Assembly (NCBI GenBank): GCA_020631735.1
Contig: CM036159.1
Coordinates: forward strand, 95,962,656-96,026,655
DNA: 64,000 nt
Source of the DNA: Saccharum officinarum
Lineage: Eukaryota > Streptophyta > Magnoliopsida > Poales > Poaceae
Direction of reading: 5' to 3'
Part shown: piece by piece, positions 46,240 to 55,976 of the stretch
Numbering within the stretch: position 1 is the stretch's first letter
Layout: each line of letters opens with the position of its first letter
Made by a program: the position numbers and the translations under genes
Notes under the pieces: model-generated
Database searches by the model: none
What the model was told of the DNA's origin: nothing
The model's input: only the letters and a program-made list of their open reading frames with translations

Positions 46240-46600
46240 AACCCCTGTCGTCCCACCCCTACCACGCACGCTGCGTACTCGCGGGGTGGTGCGCTAGAGT
46301 TTGGCCGCTTGACATTTGCCGATGGCAGACGGAGACGCACCACGTGACCTTGTTTTTGTAGCAGCTGTACCAAACCGTCCCTCAGCCTCCCGGCGTGTGG
46401 ACCGTCTCCCTCGCCGTCGGTGCTGTGGTTCGCCTCCCACTCACGCTACCAGCTGGGCTGGGAGGGACTGGACCAAACCAATAGAGACCATCCCTTTTCT
46501 CCCCTGCCGGTGGTGTGGTTCGCCTCCCACTCACTCACACTGTCGCGCACACTTCCGCCCCGATCTCCATATATAACACGCCGCCGCCCCGTCCGTCCGG
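46240..46600 (+). promoter_or_regulatory. Promoter region of the host membrane-protein gene
   Basis: A TATA box, ccatatataac, lies at about 46568-46576, roughly 115 bp before the ATG. A G-box CACGTG is present at about 46341. The region 46240-46420 is duplicated at 36700-36868. Near-identical blocks (gtggttcgcctcccactcac) occur at 46425 and 46514. Confidence 0.65.
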
Positions 46601-46688
46601 GCTCCGGACTCCGGATCCAACGCCGCACTCACCCTCTCCCTCTCTCTCCACCCCCAAAGTCGCCAGCCTGTGCCTGCCAAAAAGCAAA

Positions 46689-48179
46689 ATGGCGCCTTCG
46701 CCGCGGCGGCCCGTGCTGGCGCTGGTGCTGCCCCTGCTGCTCGCGCTCCTCTGCTCCCACGTCGCGCTCTGCTCCTCCGCCGAGCCGGGGAAGCCCAAGC
46801 CCAAGGCATCCGGCGGCCGCAAGGCGCTGCTGGCGGACGACGACGGCGAGGTGGTGCCCGCCACCAAGCCGGCCAAGACGGCCACCGCTGCGGCGGCGGC
46901 GGCGGGGAAGACCAAGAAGAAGCTGCTCGCCGGCGACGCCGCTTCCAAGAACCAGACCAAGGTTGCCAAGGCTAAGAAGCCAGAGTCGGCCGCCGCGGCG
47001 AAAGGGGCCGCCAAGAAGCCTGCTGGCAAAGCGGCTGCGGGTGGGGACGCCGCCATTGCCAAGGTCTCCAAGGCCCCCAAGGTCCCCAAGGCGGACAAGG
47101 CTGCGGCAGCGGCTGCTGGTGCCAAGGCCAAGGGCGCCAATTCAACCAAGCCTACCAAGGTTTCCAAGACGGGCGCCAAGGTGGTGAAGCCACCCAAGAC
47201 GGGCGCCAAATCTGAGGTTGCCGCCGCGGCTGGGAAGGCGAAGAAACCGGCGGCGGCCAATTCGACCGCGGATGCCGGTGCCAAGCCAGTCAAATCCGGC
47301 AAGAAGGCGGCGCAGGTGGCCGCCGACGCGAAGGCGAAGGCGAATGCGACCGTCGTGAGCAAGGAGGAGTCGGCGGCGACGGAAACAGCTGAGGTGGAGG
47401 TGGAGGAGGACGTGGTGTTCGCCAAGGAGGCGGAGGAGGGCACGGACGACCTCATCTCCGAGTTCCGGGACCTGCCCAGTCGGCTGCAGGAGACGCTGAT
47501 GCCGGACCTGGCGCGCCTCTCGCACCACTCCAAGGCGTACCTGTCCGCGGCGAACGCCGGGATCGCCGACGGCGTGCGCCCGATCCTCGGCGGCCGGTGG
47601 GCGGCGGTGGCCGCCTCCGCGGCATCGGTGGCGGTGCTGCTGCTGCCGCTCTTCATGCTCACCGCGTTGGTGCGGCGGATGGGCCCGTACCTTCCGCTCC
47701 TCCACCGCGCGCTGCTGCTGGCGCAGGCGTACCTCGCCATCTACTTCGCCACGCTCGCGCTCGCCGCGGCCGCCACGGGGCTGGAGCCGCTGCGCTTCTT
47801 CCACGCGGCCTCCCCCGCCGCCTACGCCTGGACGCAGGCCGCGCAGTCCCTCGGATTCATGGGCTACCTCGTGCTCCAGATGGTGGACCTCGTCGCCGTA
47901 TTCTCGGGCGCCGCCTCCCCCGAGGACGACGGCAACGGGGACACCGCCAAGGCGCTCGGCCTCGCCCAGATGGTGGTCGGCCTCGCCGTCGGCCTGCACT
48001 ACTACGCCGCTGTCTTCCACCGCGCCGCGGCAGGGGAGGCGCCCCGCGCGAACTGGCGCGTGTACGCCGTGTATGCGGCCTGCTTTGCCATCGTGTGCGC
48101 CTGCGCGCGAGCCGAGAGGAGGAAGAAGGCCTACCTCGCAGGCACCGACGGCGCCGCCGAGGAGTGGAAGAAGAGCTGA
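46689..48179 (+). CDS. Predicted secretory-pathway multi-span membrane protein, unknown function
   Basis: A 496-residue intron-free gene, the only intact host-like gene here. ATG 46689 is chosen because it follows the TATA box and a leader, has good context (agcaaaATGGCG) and opens a clear signal peptide (MAPSPRRPVLALVLPLLLALLC). Codons upstream in the same frame lack an ATG. Residues about 30-240 are a Lys/Ala-rich tract with many KAKKP- and KVSKAPK-like motifs and four N-glycosylation sequons (NQT, NST, NST, NAT). A short acidic stretch (EVEVEEDVVF) follows, then an amphipathic segment (DLISEFRDLPSRLQETLMPDL). Five hydrophobic spans lie at roughly 304-330, 337-365, 378-407, 423-445 and 458-475, with a basic tail (RAERRKK...EEWKKS). 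High GC and strong G/C third positions fit a grass gene. I do not recognise the family. Confidence 0.85.
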   Translation: MAPSPRRPVLALVLPLLLALLCSHVALCSSAEPGKPKPKASGGRKALLADDDGEVVPATKPAKTATAAAAAAGKTKKKLLAGDAASKNQTKVAKAKKPESAAAAKGAAKKPAGKAAAGGDAAIAKVSKAPKVPKADKAAAAAAGAKAKGANSTKPTKVSKTGAKVVKPPKTGAKSEVAAAAGKAKKPAAANSTADAGAKPVKSGKKAAQVAADAKAKANATVVSKEESAATETAEVEVEEDVVFAKEAEEGTDDLISEFRDLPSRLQETLMPDLARLSHHSKAYLSAANAGIADGVRPILGGRWAAVAASAASVAVLLLPLFMLTALVRRMGPYLPLLHRALLLAQAYLAIYFATLALAAAATGLEPLRFFHAASPAAYAWTQAAQSLGFMGYLVLQMVDLVAVFSGAASPEDDGNGDTAKALGLAQMVVGLAVGLHYYAAVFHRAAAGEAPRANWRVYAVYAACFAIVCACARAERRKKAYLAGTDGAAEEWKKS

Positions 48180-48440
48180 GCTGCTCATCTCGGGATACAT
48201 GACTTTTCTGGACCGAGAGGGACTTTTTCTGAAAAAAGATCCCAATACGGTGGAAGCCCAATGGCGTGGGTAAGAAGGCCCAGAATTTAGGAAGAAAAGG
48301 AGGGTATAAAAGAAAAAGAAGACGGGGGACAAGCTGTGATTTTTCTTTTTTTCCTTTTCTACATTTATTATTTATATAAATGTTCCCCTTTTCGTTTTAA
48401 GTTATTGGTTCGAGTACAGAGGGATAATAAACTCATAAAC
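48180..48440 (+). promoter_or_regulatory. 3' UTR and polyadenylation signal
   Basis: AT-rich sequence downstream of the TGA with AATAAA at 48426-48431, a plausible poly(A) signal for the preceding gene. Confidence 0.5.
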
Positions 48441-48660
48441 CTGGATGGAATGACCAGGTTTAGTTCATGGATTTCTCTGGATCTGGCCATGTCAACTTCA
48501 CTGCTCTGTTCATGTTAATGAGCATTTTTCAGATAGCTTGAACTCTGCTTATTTTACATTGCAAAGTAGGAGTGAAAAACAAATCTGAATACATAATTGA
48601 TCAACAACGTATACAGAATGCATCCGTTTTTTACAGCCTGACGAAGCTGAAAGCGCATAA

Positions 48661-48902
48661 GGCTGTGTTTAGATGGGGCTGTAAAATTTTTGGAAGCACA
48701 GTAACTCTTTCGTTTTTATTTAGTAATTAGTGTCTAATCATGGACTAATTAGGTTCGAAAGATTCGTCTCGTGATTTACAACCAAACTATGTAATTAGTT
48801 ATTTTTTTACCTATATTTAATGCTCTATACATGTGTCCAAAGATTCGATGTGATGAAGAATCTTGTAAAATTTTTGAAACTTTGAAGTATCTAAACACAA
48901 CC
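48661..48902. mobile_element. Tourist-type MITE
   Basis: TIRs ggctgtgtttagat and atctaaacacaacc with target duplication TAA (48658-48660 and 48903-48905), the standard PIF/Harbinger preference. 242 bp. It lies 3' of the host gene. Confidence 0.9.
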
Positions 48903-49173
48903 TAAGGTTGTGCGCACACTACATTTTGCGGGGTTTTACCACTTCATCAGCACCTAAATGTTCAGTGACTATGGACAAATGAGATGACTCCAAACTGAGA
49001 TCCTTGCAGGGTTTTACCACTTCATCAGCAACTGAAGAGCTAGATAATTGGTTACAGTTCGACCAAGTCTGCAACGCAACTCCCGTGACCTGCGAATGCC
49101 TCCGCCGCGATTTATTCATGATCTGACAGTGTCATCCATGCCGCTTCAGGTTCTCAGGATCCCCAGCCTCTCA

Positions 49174-49448
49174 GGCCTTTTTTTTAGTTCTCAATTTCTA
49201 CCTTAAATTCCACTATAAAAAAGAAGATTCTCATCACATCAAAATGTCGGCACATACATGGAGTACTAAATGTAGATGAAATTAAAAATTAATTATACAA
49301 TTTTGTTGTACTTTGCGAGACGAACATTTTGAACCTAATTAGTCAAAGTTTGGACATTTTTTTACTAAATACAAACGAAATGCTACAGTGCACATTTATT
49401 GCGCACTGTTTCAACTCGGGTGCCCCAAATCCGGAACTAAACACGGCC
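49174..49448. mobile_element. Tourist-type MITE
   Basis: Ends ggccttttttttagttc and gaactaaacacggcc with duplication TCA (49171-49173 and 49449-49451). The core is gcgagacgaacattttgaacctaattagtc. Confidence 0.88.
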
Positions 49449-49639
49449 TCAGTCTCACTTGGAAGCTGCTACAACTTGCAATATACCAATATGTTGAGAA
49501 GGGTCGGGCGATCAGCACAGCGGCATGTGTAGCCTATCGCCTTGATGACAACATGCTTACCAGCAACAGAATTTGGTTTGTCAATAAGAAATATAAGCAG
49601 CAGACATCATCGCCTCGGTGACAACATAGTGACCAAACT

Positions 49640-51355
49640 TGAAAGGATCAAGATGCCCAAGAGGGGGTGAATTGGGCTTCTCTAAAAATTAATTGCAAGA
49701 ATTAAATCCTACAAGCCAAACTTCACTCCTAGTGCCTACTTGTGTTCCTTGTGTTTCTACCGATAAAAGTTATGCACCCTAAGTTTCAATCCTAGACTAG
49801 CAAGGCAATTCTAGAAAAGTAATCAAGCAATGAAAGTAATGCAAGAAAGTAAATGCTTGAAAGTAAGGGATAGGAACACGGCGATGTTTTGTCGAGGTAT
49901 CGGAGAGTCGCCACTCCCCACTAGTCCTCGTTGGAGCACCCGCGCAAGGGTGTAGCTCCCCCTTGATCCGCGCAAGGATCAAGTGCTCTCTACGGGTTGA
50001 TTCTTTGACACTCCATCGCGGCGAATCACCCAAAACCGCTCACAACTTGAGTTGAGTCACCCACAATCTCGTCGGGTGATCTCCAAACTCCCAATCACCA
50101 CCAAACCGTCTAGGTGATGGCGATCACCAAGAGTAACAAGCTAGAACTCTCACTTGACCACAACAAGCCTAATGAGAAGATGGATGCACACTTGCTTGAC
50201 TCTTGTCACTAGAGAGGATTCTCAAACTTTGATTCGCAAATCTCTATCCTCACTAGGGCTCTTGCACTCCCTTGCACTTCAAAGGTGTTTCTCAGCTAAA
50301 CAAATAAGCAAGAGACCTCTAAAAGAGGTGGATGGGTTGTATTTATAGACCCCTCAAACAAATCCAACCGTTACCTTTCGAAACAGCCAGACGCGCACTG
50401 ACCGGACACGCCTGTCGATATGACCGGACGCGCCGGTCAGTTGTAACGGTCGAAAACGAAAACCTGTACTGAGAGACTGGACGCGCCGATCTGTGCTGAC
50501 CGAACGCGCCGGTCTGAGATGACCGGACGCGCCGATCAGGGATGATCGGACGCGTCCGATCATGCAAGAGCTCTCTGGAAATTTGACCTGACGCAACACC
50601 ACGTCCGATCATAGGTGACCGGACGCGTCAGGTCACCACGGGACCTTACTGGAACATGACCGGACGCACGACCGCGTCCAATCGTAGGTGACCGGACGCG
50701 TCAGGTCTCCGCTGGACCTTACTGGAACATGACCGGACGCGCCGGTCTTTTTCACAGTCGCGTCCGATCTTTACTGTTTACCCTCTGGAACACGTGTCAA
50801 CCTGACCACCGCGTCCGATCCTCTCAAGGACCGCGTCCGGTCAGTCAGCCGAAAACACAGTTAAGATTTAGTACTGACCGGACGCGTCCGGTCATGACCA
50901 GGACCGCGTCCGATCATAGGTAAACGGCTCAAACGTCTTCTAAACGCAATGCAACTTGAACCAAGTCGCTTCTAACTGTACTCTGAGCTTTTCTCGAGCT
51001 ACCTAGTGCTAAGTTTGACAAGTGTGCACCACACCTAAACATACGACTCACCTAGGTCAAGCTACTCGCTCATGCCCCTCTTCATAGTACGGTCAAAGGA
51101 AGAAACAAAGATCCTAACGACTATTCCAGATGTATCTCAACACCTTGACATCCGGAATTAACCGTCCTTAATCTTATCGTTGATCCTTTGAAAACCGAAA
51201 CGATTTCCATCAAGGGACATGACTGCCATATTGCCCAAAGCAGTTATCGCCTCCATGACCTAACTTACCAATGTTTCTGCAAAACACACGTTAGTCGTGG
51301 TAATTATGTGTTGTCATTAATTGCCGAAACCAACACCGGGGCCTAGATGCTTTCA
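49640..51355 (-). repeat. 3' LTR of the SIRE element
   Basis: 1716 bp, TGAAAGCATC...GATCCTTTCA in minus orientation. It carries a dense GACCGGACGCG-type array (about 50395-50930) followed in minus orientation by a TATA box (gtctataaatac, about 50339-50350). Confidence 0.93.
50395..50930. repeat. GACCGGACGCG-type palindromic array in the SIRE LTR
   Basis: About sixteen imperfect copies of an 18-bp palindrome, ideal form GACCGGACGCGTCCGGTC, as full or half sites with varied spacing. It sits directly upstream of the TATA box in element orientation. Similar arrays lie at 40557-40930 and 55145-55490. Confidence 0.9.
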
Positions 51356-51863
51356 ATCTCCCCCTTTTTGGTGATTGATGACAACACTTAGATTCAACGG
51401 ATAGGAGTTGAGGTTTTTGATCATGCTTGGTTCACATAAGCATAAAGTTGTAAGCACAAGGGGTTAGTCAATGCTTATGTGTTCCAAGCCAACTGAGTGT
51501 ACTCATAAGATAAACCATGAAGAGTTAGTACACATAAAACATAGCTCATATGAAATCGGAGTAAGGCACGGAAGCACAACCTTATGAGCTAAAAACAAAC
51601 AAGTGACATGTTTTAAAGCTGTGATTAGATAAACCATATAGACTTAAGATATCTCATAAGATCACATGTCACACGAATGCAATTACTGTAAAGTAAACAT
51701 GATGCATGAGAGAAGCACACAAGAAAAGAACGAAAACCCTCTAACAAAAGCTCCCCCTGAATCTACTCTCTCTCCCCCTTTGGCATCAAACGCCAAAAGC
51801 TAATCTAAGGATCTGACGGGGGAACAGACGGAGTCGAGTCGGGTGCCGAGGAGCGCGGAGTAA

Positions 51864-54256
51864 TCACAAACTGAGAGATGTCTCCCTCGGACTCGGAGCT
51901 ATCTGGCTGACCCTCTGAAGAAGCACGCGGCTGTGAAGCGGTCTGGGTCTGATCAACAGGAACAGGTGCTGCCGAAGTAGCGACAAGTGGAGCAGTCTCT
52001 GTGACCTGAGCCTGAAGTGAGCCAATAGCTGGGGATCTGTCGAGGCAACGGACGACGGAACAGTCTCTGTAGTGCCTGTCCCTGTCAATGGAAGGAAAAC
52101 TGCCTCTGAACCTGACACCCCTGAAGAAGTAGCAAATGTGGTGTGCGAGGGTGTCGGCTGACCAGTCAACTCGCTATATGTGGTACTAAGATCAAAGAAA
52201 GGTGTGTCAGTCAACATGTGAGGGCGAGGCTGGTCTAAAGGAGTAAACCCTGTCTGAATGGGCGTGTAGCTCGGGGACTGGAACGACTGAGGAACCTGCA
52301 GCTGTGGAGAGGTGAACTGAAAGCTCGGCTGATCCTGACTTGAAGGTCCACTGAATGGTAAAGCTGAAGTCAGGACAGATGCAGGTGAAGGAACCCCAAC
52401 TGTGACTAGGTGACGCAGAAGGTCCAAGTACTGCTGCTGGCTAGCTGCACTCTGTCGCTACATCTCATACTGCTGAGGCTGCATCTCGACTTGTTGGCGC
52501 TGTATCTCAAGCTGCTGTCTCTGGAACTCATCCTGTCGAGCTTGTATCTGTGCAAGCGCAGCAGCTGTGTCCTGAGCCTGTCTCTGTAGCTGATGCTCCT
52601 GTCGCTCCTGTGCCTGGGTCAGCCTCTCAAGAATAGCCACCATGGCTAGGTCTGAGCGGGAGGCTGAACCAGAGCCACCGGCCTCGTGGTCGTGAGGCCG
52701 AGGAGACCGATACCTGGGGATGGGCTGATAGTCCTCGTCAGTGCTGTCAGAGGCCTCATCCTCAGCTATATCAGCGGGCTGAGCATCTAGATCTGCAAGT
52801 TCTGCCTCAGCAAGACCCTGTATGGTCGCATCCTGCTCAGCCGCTGTCTCTGGCACCTCAGGTCTCTCTCTGTCCTGGTGCAGGGCCTGCTCTCTAGTAA
52901 CTGAAGCCCATAGCTGACGAATATCATACTCAGGAAAAGCAGTAGTGGTTTCAGTTATCTCAGCACTTATTTCTGAAGGCAGCTCAAGTGCAGATCTGAT
53001 GATGAAACAAATCCAATGAGCATAGGGCACTGACGGTGTCCCTTGAAGCCTTCTGCCAGGGTGTCCTCCATCTCACTGACCATAAGATCCCAAATGTCAA
53101 AAGGTGTCTGTGAAAGAAGGTGGTGAACTACCCAAAGCTGCATCCTAGTGAGTCCCTCTCTGTAACCAAGTCTGGGAAGAAGAGTGCGTCTGACAATAGC
53201 ATCCAAGACTCGGGCAAGCGGTGTCAGACTGGCAGGTGTGCGACGAGACCCTTCGCCAAAAGGCTCACGAAAACAGGGTCGGATCAGGTCTGTAGGTGGC
53301 ACAGAACCGCCATGAGGGCGTCTAGGTGGAGCTGTCTGACCGAAGCAAAGTTGGTGAATCTTCGTGTCTGAAGCTGGGAGTCTGAGAATCTCCCGCACTC
53401 TTGTGCTGTACAGTCTGCGGTCGCGGCCTCTGAATGCAAAGTGTATGAACTCATGGGCTGGATCAATCCATAATGAAGCATAGAACTCCCTAACCCAAGT
53501 GCCGCAGTATGCACCTGTCCGTCCAAGAAAATCTGACAGGCCTGGTAGATAGGACAGGTGCGGACGTAGCTGCTCACCCACTACCTCAATAAGTGACTCA
53601 ATGCGACAGACCCTCTGTGGTCGAAAAGCAATGCCACTGTTAACAAGAGCTCTGTAAAAGTCCTCCTGGAGAGGAGTATAGAATCCCTCTGAAGCTCTGG
53701 AGTCCCTCTGAGGTGGGAACCACCGGCTGACCTCAACAAATCTCAAACTTTGCACCTGTCGTGCAGTAGCACCTCTCAAGTCAAAGTGCTCAACTGGGGG
53801 TGTACCTCTAACTCTCGGAGGTGGACATCCTCCACGACGTTGGCCCTCTAGCCTGGGAGTCACCTGAGTCCGTGTGCGTGTGGAGCGGCGATGTGATGGA
53901 GTCTGAGCTGGCTGTTCCGCTGTCCCCTCTGAAGGTGCTGCAGGTGGATCAACTGACATAGTATCTGCATCCATTGGCACTTCTGTGCCCTCAGTGGTCT
54001 CAGTGGTCTCTGTACCAAGCTGTCGTCCTTCAAGATGAAAACGACTGTCGCCAATGCGTATACCACTGCTCCTGCCACCCCTCTCTACTGCATCTGCTGC
54101 ATCTGCCACTGCCTGAGCTATCTCTGCATCAGTGAGAGTCTTCTTCTTCTTTCTGGCCATGATCTTTATGCGCTTCCCACGCACAACCTCAGACAGACGA
54201 GGAGGACTGTCGTCCCCGTCACTAGGAGCACCACCGGCATTCTTGCAACGAACCAT
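51864..54256 (-). pseudogene. Extra 3' ORF of the SIRE element (putative plant transposon protein domain)
   Basis: Same strand as pol. Start ATG 54256 (MVRCKNAGG). Residues 1-130 are basic then Thr/Pro-rich, including RGKRIKIMARKKKK. A folded domain follows: FDLRGATARQVQSLRFVEVSRWF, CGTWVREFYASLW, FAFRGRDRRLYSTRVREILRLP and LWVVHHLLSQTPFDIWDLM. This resembles the putative plant transposon protein domain found in many plant retroelement extra ORFs. A frameshift near 53005 and an in-frame TAG at 52458 interrupt it. A Gln-rich coiled-coil (ERQEHQLQRQAQDTAAALAQ) and a Ser/Pro/Thr-rich tail follow, ending at 51864. No envelope-like signal peptide or membrane anchor is visible. Function is unknown; the position matches the env-like ORF of other SIRE elements. 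Confidence 0.65.
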
Positions 54257-55976
54257 GCTGTCACACTGTAGGTAAACCTCTGAAAGATGGTGTACTGACA
54301 CTCGAGAGGCTTGGCCTCAATCTGTATCCGTAGGCTTGGCCTCGGATTCAACAACTGAACAGCAGTCACCCTGACACACCGACAAACTCGCTGTAAAGAT
54401 GGAATAGATGGATCTACTATAAGCAACATATATGATCTAAAGGTACGAAACCCTAGAGATAGCAAGCATATAAGATAAGACGTGAAACGAAACGTGATGG
54501 TTACCTCGGATCGACGAGAAAGCGGTGATGAGATGAGATGACCTAGGTCGCGAGACTTCCCGACGCACTGGACGAGCGCTGATTCGCCGAAACAGAAGTC
54601 GATTAGGGTTAACGAAAACAACAATTTCGACAAACCCTAATACGAAGATCAAGGAAGTGCGAAGCAACCTCGGAGCGAAGACGTCGCGCGAAGGGCGTTT
54701 CGACGACGAACGAAAGCGACACTGCAGAACGAACCCTAGGGTTAGGGCGACGCGCGATGGCCGAAGATCGAGGATGAATGCGATGGCAGGGACTGGCCGG
54801 AGGTCGTGCACTGTCTCTGGCAGCAGTAGTAGCGCCTCACGGCGGCGGCGGCGGCGCGGCGTGGTGGAAGTGGCGACGCGGCTGATGGCGGCTGCGCGGG
54901 CGCGGTGGCGGAGACGGTGCGTGCGCGAGAGGAGAGCGGCTGCAGGGCCGGGCGGTGGCGCAGGCGCGGCGGAGAGCTCCGGCGAGCGGCGGCGCGGCGG
55001 AGAGCTCCGGCGAGCGGCGGCGCGGCGGAGTTCCGGCGAGCTAAGGCAAGGAGGCGGCGGTTCGCGGGTTGTACGGCGCGGATGAAGGAGAAAGGAAGAA
55101 GAACGCGAAAGTTTATATGAAGGATTAGATCCGCTCGTCACGCGATGATCGGACGCGGTGGTCGATATGACCGGACGCGGAGAGGCAGCGTCCGGTCACA
55201 TTCCAGTAAGCTCCTGGAATGACCGGACGCGTCCGATTATCCACGATCGGACGCTGACAGCGTCCGGTTTTGATTTTCCCGGAAAAACGAGACGGATGAC
55301 CAGACGCGGTGGTGGTTACCGGGACTGGACGCGGTGGTCAATAGAGGCGCGTCCGGTGCAGCGTCCGGTCACTGGATCAGGAGATGGTCTTCAGGATGAC
55401 CGGACGCGCTGGTGGTCGCCGGGACCCGACGCGGTGGTGAAGCATCACTACGTCCGGTGCAGCGTCCGGTCCAGCGTCCGGTCACTGTTTTTCGCCCTTT
55501 TTCAATCCGAACTTCGACGCGACTTCTCCCAATCAAGTTCCAATTCAAAGAGACACAAATAAACACCAATTGAAACATGATATGAGTGACCTCACTCAAA
55601 CCCTCAAGTTTCTCAAAATAGTTTGCCTTAGGCTAATATTATTTTTAGGAAAATAGGCAACAACCACCCGAGGAGCAACGTATGGCCATGCAATAGAGTT
55701 TTTGAACCCTTGGGAGCGTCAAAATGCTCTCTCTACCCATGGACGAACACAGAGGTTGCTCAAAACTTAACCGAAAAGAAACGACAAAGCAACAACCATG
55801 CATATGCAATGCAAAACAAGAAAGGTAGGCTAGTTGCTTGTCAAGTTTGATCCACGGTTAGGCTTTTTCACTCCTCCAAAGGAGGGTTATCGTAACCGTG
55901 TTAGCCAAGCCCTAGATGCATTGCGGGTAATTAAACATGGCATATAATACAATGCAATGCAGGGGACAACACAAGC
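54257..55976 (-). promoter_or_regulatory. Internal promoter-like spacer upstream of the extra ORF
   Basis: In minus orientation: end of pol, then a GACCGGACGCG-type array (55145-55490), then a TATA-like catataaac (55111-55119), then a GC-rich leader of about 0.8 kb, then the extra ORF ATG at 54256. The array-then-TATA order and close spacing copy the LTR promoters of the same family. Whether transcription starts here is inference. Confidence 0.5.

Noticed and set aside
46515..46688. Upstream extension of the host gene frame
   Set aside because: The extension begins with GTG, overlaps the TATA box and predicted start of transcription, and would hide the signal peptide that begins at ATG 46689.
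46535..48332. Long minus-strand ORFs opposite the host gene
   Set aside because: They are shadows caused by very high GC and G/C third positions; they show only low-complexity Ala/Arg/Gly-rich translations.
54657..55120. Plus-strand Arg/Gly-rich ORFs in the SIRE spacer
   Set aside because: GC-rich leader DNA; opposite to the element's transcription and without domain resemblance.
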